From contig NC_015703.1 of the NCBI RefSeq assembly GCF_000218895.1, forward strand, positions 1,797,501 through 1,861,500: a stretch of DNA of 64,000 bases, in the 5' to 3' direction. Every line of letters begins with the position of its first letter. The first letter of the stretch is position 1. The DNA is from Runella slithyformis DSM 19594 (lineage in GTDB: Bacteria; Bacteroidota; Bacteroidia; Cytophagales; Spirosomataceae). Below are positions 8,639 through 18,236 of this stretch, in pieces. The position numbers and the translations under genes are program-made. The notes under the pieces are model-generated. The model was not told where the DNA came from, made no database searches, and saw only the letters and a program-made list of their open reading frames with translations.

Positions 8639-10585
8639 CTAAAAATGCCAGCGGACAAACGCTTCCATCGCTTCGTACTCAGCTAAGCCCAGTTGGTCAT
8701 ACAGGAGAGCCGTACCGCTGTTTCGCTCTTCGGCACGCTGCCAAAATTCGCGCGAATCTTCTCCCTGAAAGACCACACCGTCTTTTTGTGATTGATGTTT
8801 GAAGATTCCGTAACGTTTTTTGACTACCTGATCGGGGCTCATCGGTACTGCCATCTCGATTTCGTGAATATCCCACTCGGCCCAGGCACCCCGGTAGAGC
8901 CACACCCAGCAATCCTTCATGAAGTTTTTGTGCTTGAGCTGCTTGAGCGCGGCTTCAATGGCATCCCAACAAACTTTATGTGTACCGTGCGGGTCGGCAA
9001 AATCACCGGCGGCATAGATTTGGTGCGGCTTTACTTCTTCGATCAGATTGGCAATGATCTTCACATCAGCTTCGCTGATGCCTTTTTTCTGGATTGTGCC
9101 CGTTTCATAGAAAGGCATGTCCAAAAAGTGAAAATGATCAGTCCCTACAAAACGGCAGGTCGCTTTGGCTTCCCCCCGGCGAATCAACCCTTTCACGTAG
9201 CGTACTTCCGAGGAATCAATCTCACTGTCTTTTTTCTGCTTCAAAAATGCCTTTGCATCATTGAATATCTTCATGGCAGCCTGACTTTCAATCCCGAATT
9301 TTTGATTGTAGTCCACTACAAAATCAATAAATCGGAATGCCTCGTCGTCGGCTACCGCAATATTTCCTGATGTTTGGTAAGCTACATGCACTTCATGGCC
9401 CTGATCCACCAGTCGCTGGAAGGTCCCACCCATGGAGATAATATCATCGTCCGGATGAGGGCTGAAGATAATCACGCGCTTCTTGGCCGGAAGTGCCCGC
9501 TCCGGACGGTGCGTATCGTCGGCATTGGGCTTACCGCCCGGCCATCCCGTAATGGTATGCTGTAACTGATTGAAAACGTTGATGTTGATATCATATGCCG
9601 AACCGTGAGCCGCCAGCATATCGCTCATACCGTTGTCGTTATAGTCTTTGGTAGTGAGTTTCAAAATTGGCTTCTGAAGGGTGAATGACAGGTGCGTTAC
9701 CGCCTTCTTGATCATTGAATTATCCCACTCTACCGTATCCACTAACCAAGGCGTTTTTACGCGCGTCAGGTCATTGGCGGCACGTTCGTCTACAAAGAAT
9801 GCCACATTGGGATGCGCCTGTAAATAAGAGGCAGGTACCAATTCTGTGACCGGCCCTTCAACGGCGGCCTTGATCATCGGCGCTTTGCGCTCACCCCACG
9901 CCAGCAGCACGACGCGTTTAGCATTGATAATGGAAGCAACCCCCATCGTAATGGCTTTTTTGGGCACTTGGTGCAGGCCCCCAAATTCCATAGCCGCCGC
10001 CGCACGTGTAGAGTGGTCGAGGGTCATCAAACGGGTGCGGGAATTGATCAGCGAGCCCGGTTCGTTGAAACCGATGTGACCATTTCCGCCAATTCCGAGC
10101 AATTGAAAATCAATACCGCCCATGGCATTGATTTTATTATCATAACGTTGGGCAAAATCAGCGATCAGGGCCGGTGGAATGGTGCCGTCGGGGATGAAAT
10201 AATTCTCCTGAGGAATATCCACATGATCAAAAAGCTGCTCCCGCATGAAACGAACATAGCTGTGAATCGAATCCGGCTGCATTGGATAATACTCGTCCAA
10301 GTTGAACGAAATCACGTTCTTAAAACTAAGCCCCTCCTCGCGGTGCATTTTGATGAGTTGAGCATACACTGTTTTAGGTGACGAACCCGTTGCCAAACCC
10401 AAAATGCAGGGTTTCCCCTCTTTTTGCTTGATTCTAATCAAATCCGCGATCTCCTTTGCCACCGCCGAAGATGCATCTTTGGCATCGGCATATATCTGCG
10501 TCGGAATTTTTTCGTAGGTAATGGCCTGACCTACAATACCGCTGTTGGCGGTTTGGGCTTGAATCATTAAAGGTTCAGTAATCAT
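8639..10585 (-). CDS. nagB: Glucosamine-6-phosphate deaminase (NagB) fused to a PIG-L/LmbE deacetylase-like domain
   Basis: A 648-residue two-domain protein. Residues about 20-300 are NagB-like and should convert glucosamine-6-phosphate to fructose-6-phosphate and ammonia: ATGSSP near 65, NLDEYY with Asp97/Glu98, and GNGHIGFNEPGS with catalytic His170. Residues about 365-648 are a PIG-L (LmbE) domain, a zinc-dependent N-deacetylase fold: SPHPDDD at 375-381 and a later DPHGTH (His533, His536). Together the halves could remove an N-acetyl group and then the amine from amino sugars, but the second half's substrate is not shown here. Long NagB proteins of this kind are common in Bacteroidota. The ATG at 10585 follows a promoter element at 10614. 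Confidence 0.9.
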   Translation of the reverse strand: MITEPLMIQAQTANSGIVGQAITYEKIPTQIYADAKDASSAVAKEIADLIRIKQKEGKPCILGLATGSSPKTVYAQLIKMHREEGLSFKNVISFNLDEYYPMQPDSIHSYVRFMREQLFDHVDIPQENYFIPDGTIPPALIADFAQRYDNKINAMGGIDFQLLGIGGNGHIGFNEPGSLINSRTRLMTLDHSTRAAAAMEFGGLHQVPKKAITMGVASIINAKRVVLLAWGERKAPMIKAAVEGPVTELVPASYLQAHPNVAFFVDERAANDLTRVKTPWLVDTVEWDNSMIKKAVTHLSFTLQKPILKLTTKDYNDNGMSDMLAAHGSAYDININVFNQLQHTITGWPGGKPNADDTHRPERALPAKKRVIIFSPHPDDDIISMGGTFQRLVDQGHEVHVAYQTSGNIAVADDEAFRFIDFVVDYNQKFGIESQAAMKIFNDAKAFLKQKKDSEIDSSEVRYVKGLIRRGEAKATCRFVGTDHFHFLDMPFYETGTIQKKGISEADVKIIANLIEEVKPHQIYAAGDFADPHGTHKVCWDAIEAALKQLKHKNFMKDCWVWLYRGAWAEWDIHEIEMAVPMSPDQVVKKRYGIFKHQSQKDGVVFQGEDSREFWQRAEERNSGTALLYDQLGLAEYEAMEAFVRWHF

Positions 10586-10613
10586 GACAGAAAAAAATGT
10601 GATTTTTTGCGCT

Positions 10614-10621
10614 CAAAGGTA
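10614..10621 (-). promoter_or_regulatory. -7 promoter element for the nagB-like gene
   Basis: Minus strand reads TACCTTTG, matching TAnnTTTG, 28 nt upstream of the ATG. No clear -33 TTTG. Confidence 0.55.
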
Positions 10622-10675
10622 GCTACTTGTAAGATAATTAGCGAGTTAAATTAATAAAAAAATTTAAAAATTAAC

Positions 10676-11413
10676 TTATCCGCCTTTGATCTTATTCAAT
10701 AACTGCTTAATATTCGCTTCGTTGGTATAGATAATTTCGTATTCATCAGCCGGTAAAACGGACGCCATGCTCACTCCCTCTTTTTGATAAACCATTGCCC
10801 CTTTTCTGACAGCTTTGCCCGTTAAATGAAGCGCATTGACACCCGTCTCCGCTAAAAGCAATGCATTGTCTGCATTTACGCCACTACCCGCCATTATTTC
10901 TATTCGCCCGTTGGCTTTTTCTACCAATCGGCGCAGAAGGTCCTTGCCGGCTACGGCCGTATTCTGTTGGCCGGACGTCAATATGCGTTCTGCTCCGGAT
11001 GCAATAATCTCCTCTAAGGCTTCAAAGGGATCAGCGGCCACATCCATCGCCCGATGAAACGTAACCCCCATGGGCTTGGCCAACTCTACCAATTCTTTGG
11101 TGCGCTCACGATCTACCTGTCCGTCGGGTTTTAAAAGTCCGAATACCACTCCGTTAGCACCGCATTTTTTGGCCGCCAGTATATCTAAGCACATTACTTC
11201 AAACTCTTCCTCACTATAACAAAAATCTCCCCCCCGGGGGCGAATCATCACGTACAGTTGGATGGAAAGCACCGTCCTTGCACGCTGCATCAATCCTTGG
11301 CTCGGAGTGGTTCCTCCTTCATAAAAGCCTCCGCACAACTCCACTCGGTGCGCGCCGGCCCGTTGGGCATTTATACAGGACTCAACGGAAAAAACACATA
11401 CTTCAACTTGCAT
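10676..11413 (-). CDS. cutC: CutC family protein (copper homeostasis)
   Basis: About 245 residues of the CutC TIM-barrel family. Typical segments are VEVCVFSVES at the N-terminus, AGAHRVELCGGFYEGGTTPS, MIRPRGGDF, GVVFGLLKPDG, VTFHRAMD and ILTSGQQ. The historic name links it to copper tolerance in E. coli, but biochemical function remains unsettled. I start at the ATG at 11411-11413 (MQVEVCVFS) because family proteins begin here; the frame stays open eight codons further. A TAnnTTTG element at 11467-11474 fits a leader of about 50 nt. Neighbours give no copper context. Confidence 0.88.
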   Translation of the reverse strand: MQVEVCVFSVESCINAQRAGAHRVELCGGFYEGGTTPSQGLMQRARTVLSIQLYVMIRPRGGDFCYSEEEFEVMCLDILAAKKCGANGVVFGLLKPDGQVDRERTKELVELAKPMGVTFHRAMDVAADPFEALEEIIASGAERILTSGQQNTAVAGKDLLRRLVEKANGRIEIMAGSGVNADNALLLAETGVNALHLTGKAVRKGAMVYQKEGVSMASVLPADEYEIIYTNEANIKQLLNKIKGG

Positions 11414-11466
11414 AGTAAAACATTTTAAATCAAACATTGGAAACTTACATCATCTTGACCGCACAA

Positions 11467-11474
11467 CAAATATA
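11467..11474 (-). promoter_or_regulatory. -7 promoter element for cutC
   Basis: Minus strand reads TATATTTG (TAnnTTTG), 53 nt before the chosen ATG. No convincing -33 partner. Confidence 0.5.
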
Positions 11475-11636
11475 CTCAATAGCACTTCATCAGGGCCATA
11501 TTCGGCCTTTCTTACCGTTTTTTTAAGTAGTTACCTGATTTTTATAAAATTAATTGAGTATAAAAAATAAACCTTTTTTATACAAATTTGTCAATCAATA
11601 ACTTATTTCCCTTTTCGAACCCAATAATCTGTCTGC

Positions 11637-13019
11637 ATGCCAATCTGGGATCTTACAAACGCCGGGCATTTGCTTTCCCGATGCTTATTTGGCTACACTC
11701 GCAAAGATTTGGAAAACGCTCTGACGTATCCAACGCTTGAAGAATTTGTAGACAAAGCACTTTTGGCACCCCTCCCACCGCCTGCCCCCCCGGGCGATTG
11801 GGTCAACGAAACACCCATCGCCAACAACGGCACTGCTGATAGCGACCGGTATCGAAGCATGACCTACTGGTGGTACAGTCAATTGCTCGGGGAAGGTCTG
11901 AATATGCGGGAAAAAATGGTATTGTTTTGGCACAATCATTTTGTCTCTGCCCGCGATGCCGTTAGTTACCCACAGCATATGTACCGTCAAAATGTACTTT
12001 TCAGGCGCAATGCCTGGGGCAATTTCCGGCAGCTCACCAAAGAGGTTACCATTGACCCCGCCATGCTTATTTATCTGGACGGCCGATTAAGCAGCGGCAA
12101 TACTCCCAATGAAAACTACGCCCGCGAGTTAATGGAGTTGTTTACGTTAGGCATTGGTAACTACACCGAGAATGACATCAAGCAGGCCGCCTTAGCGCTT
12201 ACGGGTTGGCAGGTAAATGGCTTAAACGCCACCTTTAACCAAGCGCGCTTTGCCAACACGACGAAGACTTTTTTTGGCAAAACGGGCAATTTCAAGTACG
12301 ATGATATTGTCGATATTATTCTGGAAAAGCCGGAAGCGGCTGAATTTATCTGCCGCAAACTTTATAAAGAATTTATTTATTACAAGCCAAATGAGGCTTT
12401 CGTAAAGCAAATGGCCACTATTTTCCGTAACAACAATTACGAAATTCGCCCTGTGCTCTCTTTCATGCTTACGTCCGACGAATTTTATAAAAGTGATTAC
12501 AAAGGCGCCAAAATCAAAAATCCGATGGAGACCGCCATCGGAATTTTAAAAGCCTTTGACCTGACACCGTCACAGATGAATCCTACCGCCGACTGGGCGT
12601 ACGTTTATTCTCAAACCAAAGCCATGCAACAGCAACTCTTTTTTCCTCCCGACGTAAAAGGATGGGCGGGGCAGCGCGAGTGGATCAATTCAACCACGTT
12701 TGTGGTACGGGGCGGCTTTTCCGACAACGTTGTCAATATGATGGGAAATACCCGAGCTGTTCAGTTCAAAAACATCAGCGCACCGGTCGACTATGCCCGA
12801 ACGTTTAAAACCTCCGAAGACGCAGTAAAATTTGTGGATGATGTCGTAAGCCTGTTCCTTCAATTTCCGATCAGTACTCAAAAAAGAGATGCACTGGTCA
12901 AAACGCTGCTCGGAGGTACGATTTTGGCCAATTGGGCTACAGGCACGCCCGGGGCCGATCTTCAACTCAAAGGATTGTTTAAAGCAATTATGCGTCTGCC
13001 TGAATTTCAACTCACCTAG
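11637..13019 (+). CDS. DUF1800 family protein
   Basis: A 460-residue protein with the DUF1800 hallmarks: HLLSRCLFGYTRKD near the start, MREKMVLFWHNHFV in the middle, and NYARELMELFTLGIG followed by IKQAALALTGW. It has no visible signal peptide. DUF1800 genes in Bacteroidota and Planctomycetes are nearly always followed by a DUF1501 gene, as here (24 bp downstream), so the two products probably act together. Function is unknown. The upstream 220 bp contain no exact TAnnTTTG element that I could place. Confidence 0.88.
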   Translation: MPIWDLTNAGHLLSRCLFGYTRKDLENALTYPTLEEFVDKALLAPLPPPAPPGDWVNETPIANNGTADSDRYRSMTYWWYSQLLGEGLNMREKMVLFWHNHFVSARDAVSYPQHMYRQNVLFRRNAWGNFRQLTKEVTIDPAMLIYLDGRLSSGNTPNENYARELMELFTLGIGNYTENDIKQAALALTGWQVNGLNATFNQARFANTTKTFFGKTGNFKYDDIVDIILEKPEAAEFICRKLYKEFIYYKPNEAFVKQMATIFRNNNYEIRPVLSFMLTSDEFYKSDYKGAKIKNPMETAIGILKAFDLTPSQMNPTADWAYVYSQTKAMQQQLFFPPDVKGWAGQREWINSTTFVVRGGFSDNVVNMMGNTRAVQFKNISAPVDYARTFKTSEDAVKFVDDVVSLFLQFPISTQKRDALVKTLLGGTILANWATGTPGADLQLKGLFKAIMRLPEFQLT

Positions 13020-13043
13020 CTCTCCATCCAAAACGTATACCTA

Positions 13044-14591
13044 ATGAACCGCAAAGAGTTTCTACAACAACTGAGTCTTGTTTCGGGAGGAGTGGCGTTT
13101 GGGATGGGAGGCATTCCGATAAAAGCGTTTGCTCACAATCCATTTGCCCTCAACTTGGAAGGCAGCAACGGTAAGATTTTTGTCATGGTTCAGCTGTCCG
13201 GCGGAAACGACGGACTCAATACCGTGATTCCGTACGAAAATCCGCTGTATTATAACAGGCGTGCAAGCATTGCCATAAAAAAAGAGAGCGTTCTTCCGCT
13301 CAATAGCCAAATGGGGTTAAACCCGGCCATGAGCGCACTGAAAGGGCTGTACGATACAGGCAAGATGAGTATTGTACAAAACGTAGGTTATCCAAGTCCC
13401 AATCGGTCTCATTTTCGCTCTACGGACATCTGGCTGACGGCTTCGGAGGCAAATGAAGAATTGGACGAGGGTTGGATCGGGCGTTATTTAACGAAACTCT
13501 ATCCCGGATTTCCGGTGCAAATTCCGGACCAGCCCATGGCCATTCAACTGGGAGCGGTCGAATCTCTATTGATCCAGACAGACTTAGGTTCTACCGGGGT
13601 TGTTTTTAATGACCCCAATAACTTTTATAATTTAGTAAAAGGAACCACCGCTGATACCGAACCGATCCCAAACACACTCGCGGGCGAAGAGCTGAAATTC
13701 ATGCGACAGATTGCTACTCAATCCATTGCTTATTCTGATATTATCAAGAAAAAGTGGGATAACGCCAACAAATCCGTGACCCCTTTTCCCAATACCAATT
13801 TAGGAGCGCAGTTAAAAATTGTGGGAGAACTCATCGCCGGAGGGCTGCAAACCCCTTTTTATCTGACCAACATCGGCGGTTTTGATACCCATGCCAATCA
13901 GGTTATTTCCAACGCTACCACTACAGGAACACACGCCAACCTTCTTCGAACCGTTTCTGATGCAGTGACCGCATTTCAAAAAGACATGGAGAAACGGGGA
14001 TTGGGCGATAAGGTGGTGGTAATGACCTTCTCTGAATTTGGCCGACGTGTCTCTCAGAACGGCACTATGGGAACCGATCACGGTTCAGCCGCGCCTTTAT
14101 TCGTGGTTGGCAATTCAGTCTTGGGAGGCTTGATCGGCAGGAATCCGGTATTAAGTGACGTAGACAGCAACGGGGATATTAAATACGAATTTGACTTCCG
14201 CCAAGTCTACACCAGCGTACTACAGGATTATCTCGGAGTGGAGCGCTCCATGGCAGCGACCATTTTGGGAAATAAAGAATTTAAAACGGTTCCTATTTTC
14301 AAACCTGTCCCAACCCTCCTGACGGGCAATACGGAGTTTACGCTTGAACAAAATTACCCCAATCCTTTTACCGATCTGACACGCATCTCCTACAGCCTCA
14401 CCAAACCCATGTATGTCAAACTGGCCCTTTATGACCTGATGGGTCGGGAAATAGAGGTAATGCAGGAAGGGCAGGTACAAACGGGCAGGTACACAATCCC
14501 TCTCAATACCGTTCAATGGTCGCCCGGATATTATCTTTGTTCTTTACGGTGTGATGCCGGTCAAAAAGTGATCCGGCTTGTAAAAATGTAA
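13044..14591 (+). CDS. DUF1501 family protein with T9SS type A sorting domain
   Basis: A 515-residue exported protein, second gene of the DUF1800/DUF1501 pair. The N-terminus (NRKEFLQQLSLVSGGVAFGM) looks like a signal sequence of the twin-arginine or DUF1501 leader type, though it lacks a clear RR. The DUF1501 domain (related to sulfatase/alkaline phosphatase folds) shows VQLSGGNDGLNTVIPY, RSHFRSTDIW, GGFDTHANQ and FSEFGRRV. Residues about 425-515 form a type A sorting domain: EQNYPNPFTDLTRISYSL, LYDLMGREI, GYYLCSL and a basic end (KVIRLVKM). That predicts outer-membrane passage through the type IX system and surface attachment or release. Confidence 0.9.
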   Translation: MNRKEFLQQLSLVSGGVAFGMGGIPIKAFAHNPFALNLEGSNGKIFVMVQLSGGNDGLNTVIPYENPLYYNRRASIAIKKESVLPLNSQMGLNPAMSALKGLYDTGKMSIVQNVGYPSPNRSHFRSTDIWLTASEANEELDEGWIGRYLTKLYPGFPVQIPDQPMAIQLGAVESLLIQTDLGSTGVVFNDPNNFYNLVKGTTADTEPIPNTLAGEELKFMRQIATQSIAYSDIIKKKWDNANKSVTPFPNTNLGAQLKIVGELIAGGLQTPFYLTNIGGFDTHANQVISNATTTGTHANLLRTVSDAVTAFQKDMEKRGLGDKVVVMTFSEFGRRVSQNGTMGTDHGSAAPLFVVGNSVLGGLIGRNPVLSDVDSNGDIKYEFDFRQVYTSVLQDYLGVERSMAATILGNKEFKTVPIFKPVPTLLTGNTEFTLEQNYPNPFTDLTRISYSLTKPMYVKLALYDLMGREIEVMQEGQVQTGRYTIPLNTVQWSPGYYLCSLRCDAGQKVIRLVKM

Positions 14592-14765
14592 ATCCTTAAA
14601 ATTAAACCAACCCGCATCATGGTAAAATACGTGCGTTAAATGGCTCTGTTTGATTACATTTATACTGCTTATACCAAACTATCCGATTCAACGTTAAAAC
14701 TTGGTACAGTTTTGGTTGTTCTGTATCATCATCTACCGGCAAAATTGCAGCAGTCAGCTTATACT

Positions 14766-15752
14766 ATGAAAAATTACGTCTCGGCAGCGGCTCTCACTGC
14801 CCTGTTGTTTTCTTTTCAGCTTATCTATGGTCAATCGACCTCAGAAAAAGTCGATAAAAAGACCCAAAAGTTACAGGAGAGAAAAGCCAAGGCAGACAGT
14901 TTACTTCAAAAAGCAGGAATCACGGCCCCAAGTTTGGGGGCAGGCGCTACCGTGGGCGGCAAAGCCGTAAAACCCGGCGATGCCGTTGGCTTCTTTAGCG
15001 AAACTCTTCCTGACTTGGGCCTTAAGATTAAGGAATACCGCAAGGCAGAAAAAGCAAAACGAAAAAAGAAGAAGAAATTTCACACCGATTATGAAGGGTT
15101 GTCTATTGTGCGTATAACTTCCTCGACCGGAAACGGCGACCGAATTACTCAACTGGAATTTCACGTACTGAAAGAGAATCGTGTGCCGCGTTTATACGAT
15201 GGACTGGATGTATTCTGGTATGACTCCCGCAATCGAATCATTTCTAAAGCCGCCATCAAAGACAAAGAATCAGCACTTATTCTTCACGGACCTTATAAAC
15301 GCTATGTTTCCGGTAATTTGGTGGAAGAAGGCAATTATTACATCGGCACCAAAGACGGCCGCTGGGAAACCTATGACGCTAATTATCGTTTATTGGACAA
15401 AACAAAATGGTCACGAGGATTTCCGGCCGAATCCATTGTCAGCTATTACGACTCGGCTCACACCAAAGTACTCGAAGTAATTCCCATCCATTACGGAAAA
15501 AGAAAAGGAGACTATCTGAAATACTACGACGGAGGTCAACTCATGGTGAAAGGACAGTATGACAATGACCTTCCCATCGGCACCTGGAATGAATACTATC
15601 AATACAAACGCCAACGCCGCAAAATCACCCGTTATCCACGCTATTGGTACGAAGACGGTGAAGGAATTCTGATCAGTGAATGGGACGAAAAAGGAAAACT
15701 CATCTACGAACGCCCCAAAGACCAAACCCCGGCGGAAGAATCCGAAAACTAA
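14766..15752 (+). CDS. Secreted protein with MORN/YwqK-like repeats
   Basis: About 328 residues. The frame is open from 14640, but I choose the ATG at 14766 because it gives a clean signal peptide (MKNYVSAAALTALLFSFQ, cut before QSTSEK). A Lys-rich segment (about 30-110, including KAKRKKKKKF) is followed from about 170 by repeated short strands such as HGPYKRYVSGNLVEEGNYY, KDGRWETYD, KGDYLKYYDGGQLMVKGQY and PIGTWNEYY. This is the repeat pattern of MORN and YwqK-family proteins. It ends Pro/Glu-rich. It is likely periplasmic or surface exposed; function is unknown. Confidence 0.72.
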   Translation: MKNYVSAAALTALLFSFQLIYGQSTSEKVDKKTQKLQERKAKADSLLQKAGITAPSLGAGATVGGKAVKPGDAVGFFSETLPDLGLKIKEYRKAEKAKRKKKKKFHTDYEGLSIVRITSSTGNGDRITQLEFHVLKENRVPRLYDGLDVFWYDSRNRIISKAAIKDKESALILHGPYKRYVSGNLVEEGNYYIGTKDGRWETYDANYRLLDKTKWSRGFPAESIVSYYDSAHTKVLEVIPIHYGKRKGDYLKYYDGGQLMVKGQYDNDLPIGTWNEYYQYKRQRRKITRYPRYWYEDGEGILISEWDEKGKLIYERPKDQTPAEESEN

Positions 15753-15754
15753 CA

Positions 15755-15786
15755 TTTGCAACAAAGTTGCATTTAATGTACTTTTG
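15755..15786 (+). promoter_or_regulatory. TonB-receptor promoter with embedded palindromic operator
   Basis: A near-ideal Bacteroidota promoter: TTTG at 15755-15758, 20 nt, TACTTTTG at 15779-15786. A perfect palindrome TGCAAC-AAA-GTTGCA (15757-15771) begins inside the -33 box and fills half the spacer, so a bound protein would block RNA polymerase. The placement upstream of a metal-type TonB receptor suggests a metal-responsive (Fur/Zur family) repressor, which is inference. Confidence 0.7.
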
Positions 15787-15804
15787 TGAAAAATCTCACA
15801 AAGG

Positions 15805-18108
15805 GTGGTTCGTCTGTTGTTTCTGGTCTTCTTTATCGGATTGTTTGGCGTTCGCAGTGCCGACGCTCAAACGGCCACTGACTGCGACTGCTTTGTCAAA
15901 GGCGTTGTCAAAGACCGCGAAACCAATCTTCCCATTGCCGGAGCACTGCTGAGCATCAAAAACACCGCAAAAGTAGCCGTTACCGATGCCGAAGGCCATT
16001 ACAGGATTGAACGGTTGTGTCAGGGAAATTATGTACTGGAATGCAAAATCATAGGCTACAAGACCGCGCGTTCGACCATTTCACTCCAACACAGCGCCGA
16101 AGAAAACGTAAACCTCAATGAAGATGAAGTACACTTACAGGATGTTGAAATTGTCGCCCGACGCCTTTCTTCGCTCACCCAACCCGCCGCTTCCCTGCAA
16201 AATCAGGCATTGGAACAAACCCGCGGACAAACCCTGGCCGGAGCTCTGCAAAAAATTGCCGGGGTAACCATGCTCCAAACCGGGGCGTCGATTGCCAAAC
16301 CGGTGATTCATGGATTGCACAGCAATCGGATTTTGATTATAAACAACGGTATACGACAGGAAGGTCAGCAATGGGGCTCCGAACATGCTCCGGAAATTGA
16401 CCCTTTCATTGCCAAACGCCTGACAGTCGTCAAAGGGGCTGCCGGGGTGCGATATGGCTCCGATGCCATCGGAGGCGTGATATTGGTGGAACCGGCAGAA
16501 CTACCCTACAAAGCCGTTTCGGTGGGAGGCGAAATAAACACCGTGGGATTTACCAATGGACGCACCGGAGTACTGTCCGGCACTTTGGAAGGAGGGATAA
16601 ACAAATGGAAAGGCTTCGGGTGGCGGGTTCAGGGTACGCTCAAAAACGGCGGTAACATTCAAACACCTGATTATTTTCTGGCAAATACGGGTGTTCGTGA
16701 ACAAAATTTTTCGGTATCGGGCGGGTACCGTTCTACCAAACTGGGTGCGGAAGTGTTCTACAGTCAATTTCATACCAACTTAGGCATTTTCTCGGGCTCC
16801 CATATCGGCAGCACCTCCGACTTGCTTAATGTAATCAAAAACGGCGAGCCCTTTATCAAAGCCGATTTCACTCGAACCATCGAACGTCCCAATCAGCTGG
16901 TTGACCATGATTTATTAAAACTGAAAGTCTATCATCAATTTTCGGGAAACCGAGTCTCACTTACCTTTGGCCGACAATACAATCAACGCGCCGAATATGA
17001 CCTGCACGGCCCCCAAGCCGCCATAAAGCCCGCGCTGCTGTTTCGGATCACCACCCTAACGGGCGATATGGTCCTTGAGCATAAACCTTTAAAGGAAATC
17101 ACGGGCCAAATCGGCCTCAGCGGACTGCATCAATATAACTTCACCGACGGCCGCCCCCTGATTCCCGATTTTGAGCAATCCAACGCGGGAGCCTTTGTAA
17201 TCGAACGTTTGGTGAGACAGAAATGGGAATGGGAGGCCGGACTGCGCTATGATCTGCGTTGGCTCCATGTATATCGTTTTACAGGTCAGACCCTTGATCA
17301 ACGCAACCATCAATTCAACAGTTGGTCGGGTACCGTGGGCAGTGTATTTAATGCCAATGCGCGGCTGGTGTTTCGCACCAATTTCGGAACGGGTTGGCGT
17401 CCGCCGAGTGTCAATGAACTGTACAGCAAAGGTGTGCATCACGGGGCGGCAGCGTACGAAGAAGGAGAAGCAACGTTACAGCCCGAAACAGCGTATAATT
17501 TGCAGGGCAATGTGGAATATACTTCCGAACGATTTCGCGCCGAAATCGGCCTTTTCCATAATTCTATACGAAACTTTATTTATCTCAAACCCCAACCTGA
17601 GCCCATTCTGACCATTCGCGGTGCGTTTCCTTATTTTAAATATGTACAGGCAAATGCCACCTTTTCGGGTGCAGATATTACGACCGAATGGAACATGGCT
17701 CCACGATGGGAACATACCGGCAAGATTTCCTATTTAAGGGCCTATGACCAAGCCGCCAATGATTATTTGGTAGCCATTCCGGCCAATCGTTTGGAAAATG
17801 GTTTTCGTTATCAAATAAGCGACGCAGGTCCTTTGCATGATTCGTTCGTTTCGATAGGGCATCTGTGGGTGGCAGAACAAAAGCGTGTACCGCCCAACAG
17901 TGACTTTATGCCGCCGCCTGCGGCCTATCATTTATGGTCGCTCCAAGTGGGCGGGGATATCCTACTGACGGAAAAGCAAAAAATAACGTGGGACATTACC
18001 GCCCAAAACCTGTTTAATGCGGCCTACCGCGACTACCTCAACCGATTCCGATATTATTCATTGGAACAGGGACGCAACGTTTCAGTGCGTTTAAAATGGA
18101 GCTTTTAA
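15805..18108 (+). CDS. TonB-dependent outer-membrane receptor, possible metal (zinc/copper) uptake
   Basis: A 767-residue receptor that would import a substrate across the outer membrane with TonB energy. The start is GTG at 15805; a stop at 15787 rules out any earlier start. Signal peptide about 1-21 (ADAQ), carboxypeptidase-regulatory-like domain about 28-110 (VKGVVKDRETNLPIAGALL), plug about 130-230 (LAGALQKIAGV, VIHGLHSNRILIINNGI, RYGSDAIGGVILVEP), then a 22-strand-type barrel ending in a terminal Phe (VSVRLKWSF). The plug phrase SEHAPEIDP resembles ZnuD-type zinc receptors as I remember them. The palindromic promoter fits metal control. No SusD partner is present, so it is not a glycan SusC. 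Confidence 0.85.
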   Translation: MVRLLFLVFFIGLFGVRSADAQTATDCDCFVKGVVKDRETNLPIAGALLSIKNTAKVAVTDAEGHYRIERLCQGNYVLECKIIGYKTARSTISLQHSAEENVNLNEDEVHLQDVEIVARRLSSLTQPAASLQNQALEQTRGQTLAGALQKIAGVTMLQTGASIAKPVIHGLHSNRILIINNGIRQEGQQWGSEHAPEIDPFIAKRLTVVKGAAGVRYGSDAIGGVILVEPAELPYKAVSVGGEINTVGFTNGRTGVLSGTLEGGINKWKGFGWRVQGTLKNGGNIQTPDYFLANTGVREQNFSVSGGYRSTKLGAEVFYSQFHTNLGIFSGSHIGSTSDLLNVIKNGEPFIKADFTRTIERPNQLVDHDLLKLKVYHQFSGNRVSLTFGRQYNQRAEYDLHGPQAAIKPALLFRITTLTGDMVLEHKPLKEITGQIGLSGLHQYNFTDGRPLIPDFEQSNAGAFVIERLVRQKWEWEAGLRYDLRWLHVYRFTGQTLDQRNHQFNSWSGTVGSVFNANARLVFRTNFGTGWRPPSVNELYSKGVHHGAAAYEEGEATLQPETAYNLQGNVEYTSERFRAEIGLFHNSIRNFIYLKPQPEPILTIRGAFPYFKYVQANATFSGADITTEWNMAPRWEHTGKISYLRAYDQAANDYLVAIPANRLENGFRYQISDAGPLHDSFVSIGHLWVAEQKRVPPNSDFMPPPAAYHLWSLQVGGDILLTEKQKITWDITAQNLFNAAYRDYLNRFRYYSLEQGRNVSVRLKWSF

Positions 18109-18236
18109 TTTTTCATTATGTATGATGGTAAACCATACTTTTTATGAAATACCCCCCCTCAAGAGCACCTTTGGTTATAACATGCACCGTAAAGTAAAAA
18201 AAAGGGCAAATTAGCTGGTACCAGCCGATTTATTAC

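Noticed and set aside
8792-9370. 192-codon open frame on the plus strand opposite nagB
   Set aside because: It is a shadow of the strongly supported nagB fusion, shows no motif, and has no promoter.
18214-18225. 12-bp palindrome GCTGGTACCAGC before queA
   Set aside because: A palindrome this short is expected by chance in a window of this size and I have no link to a regulator.
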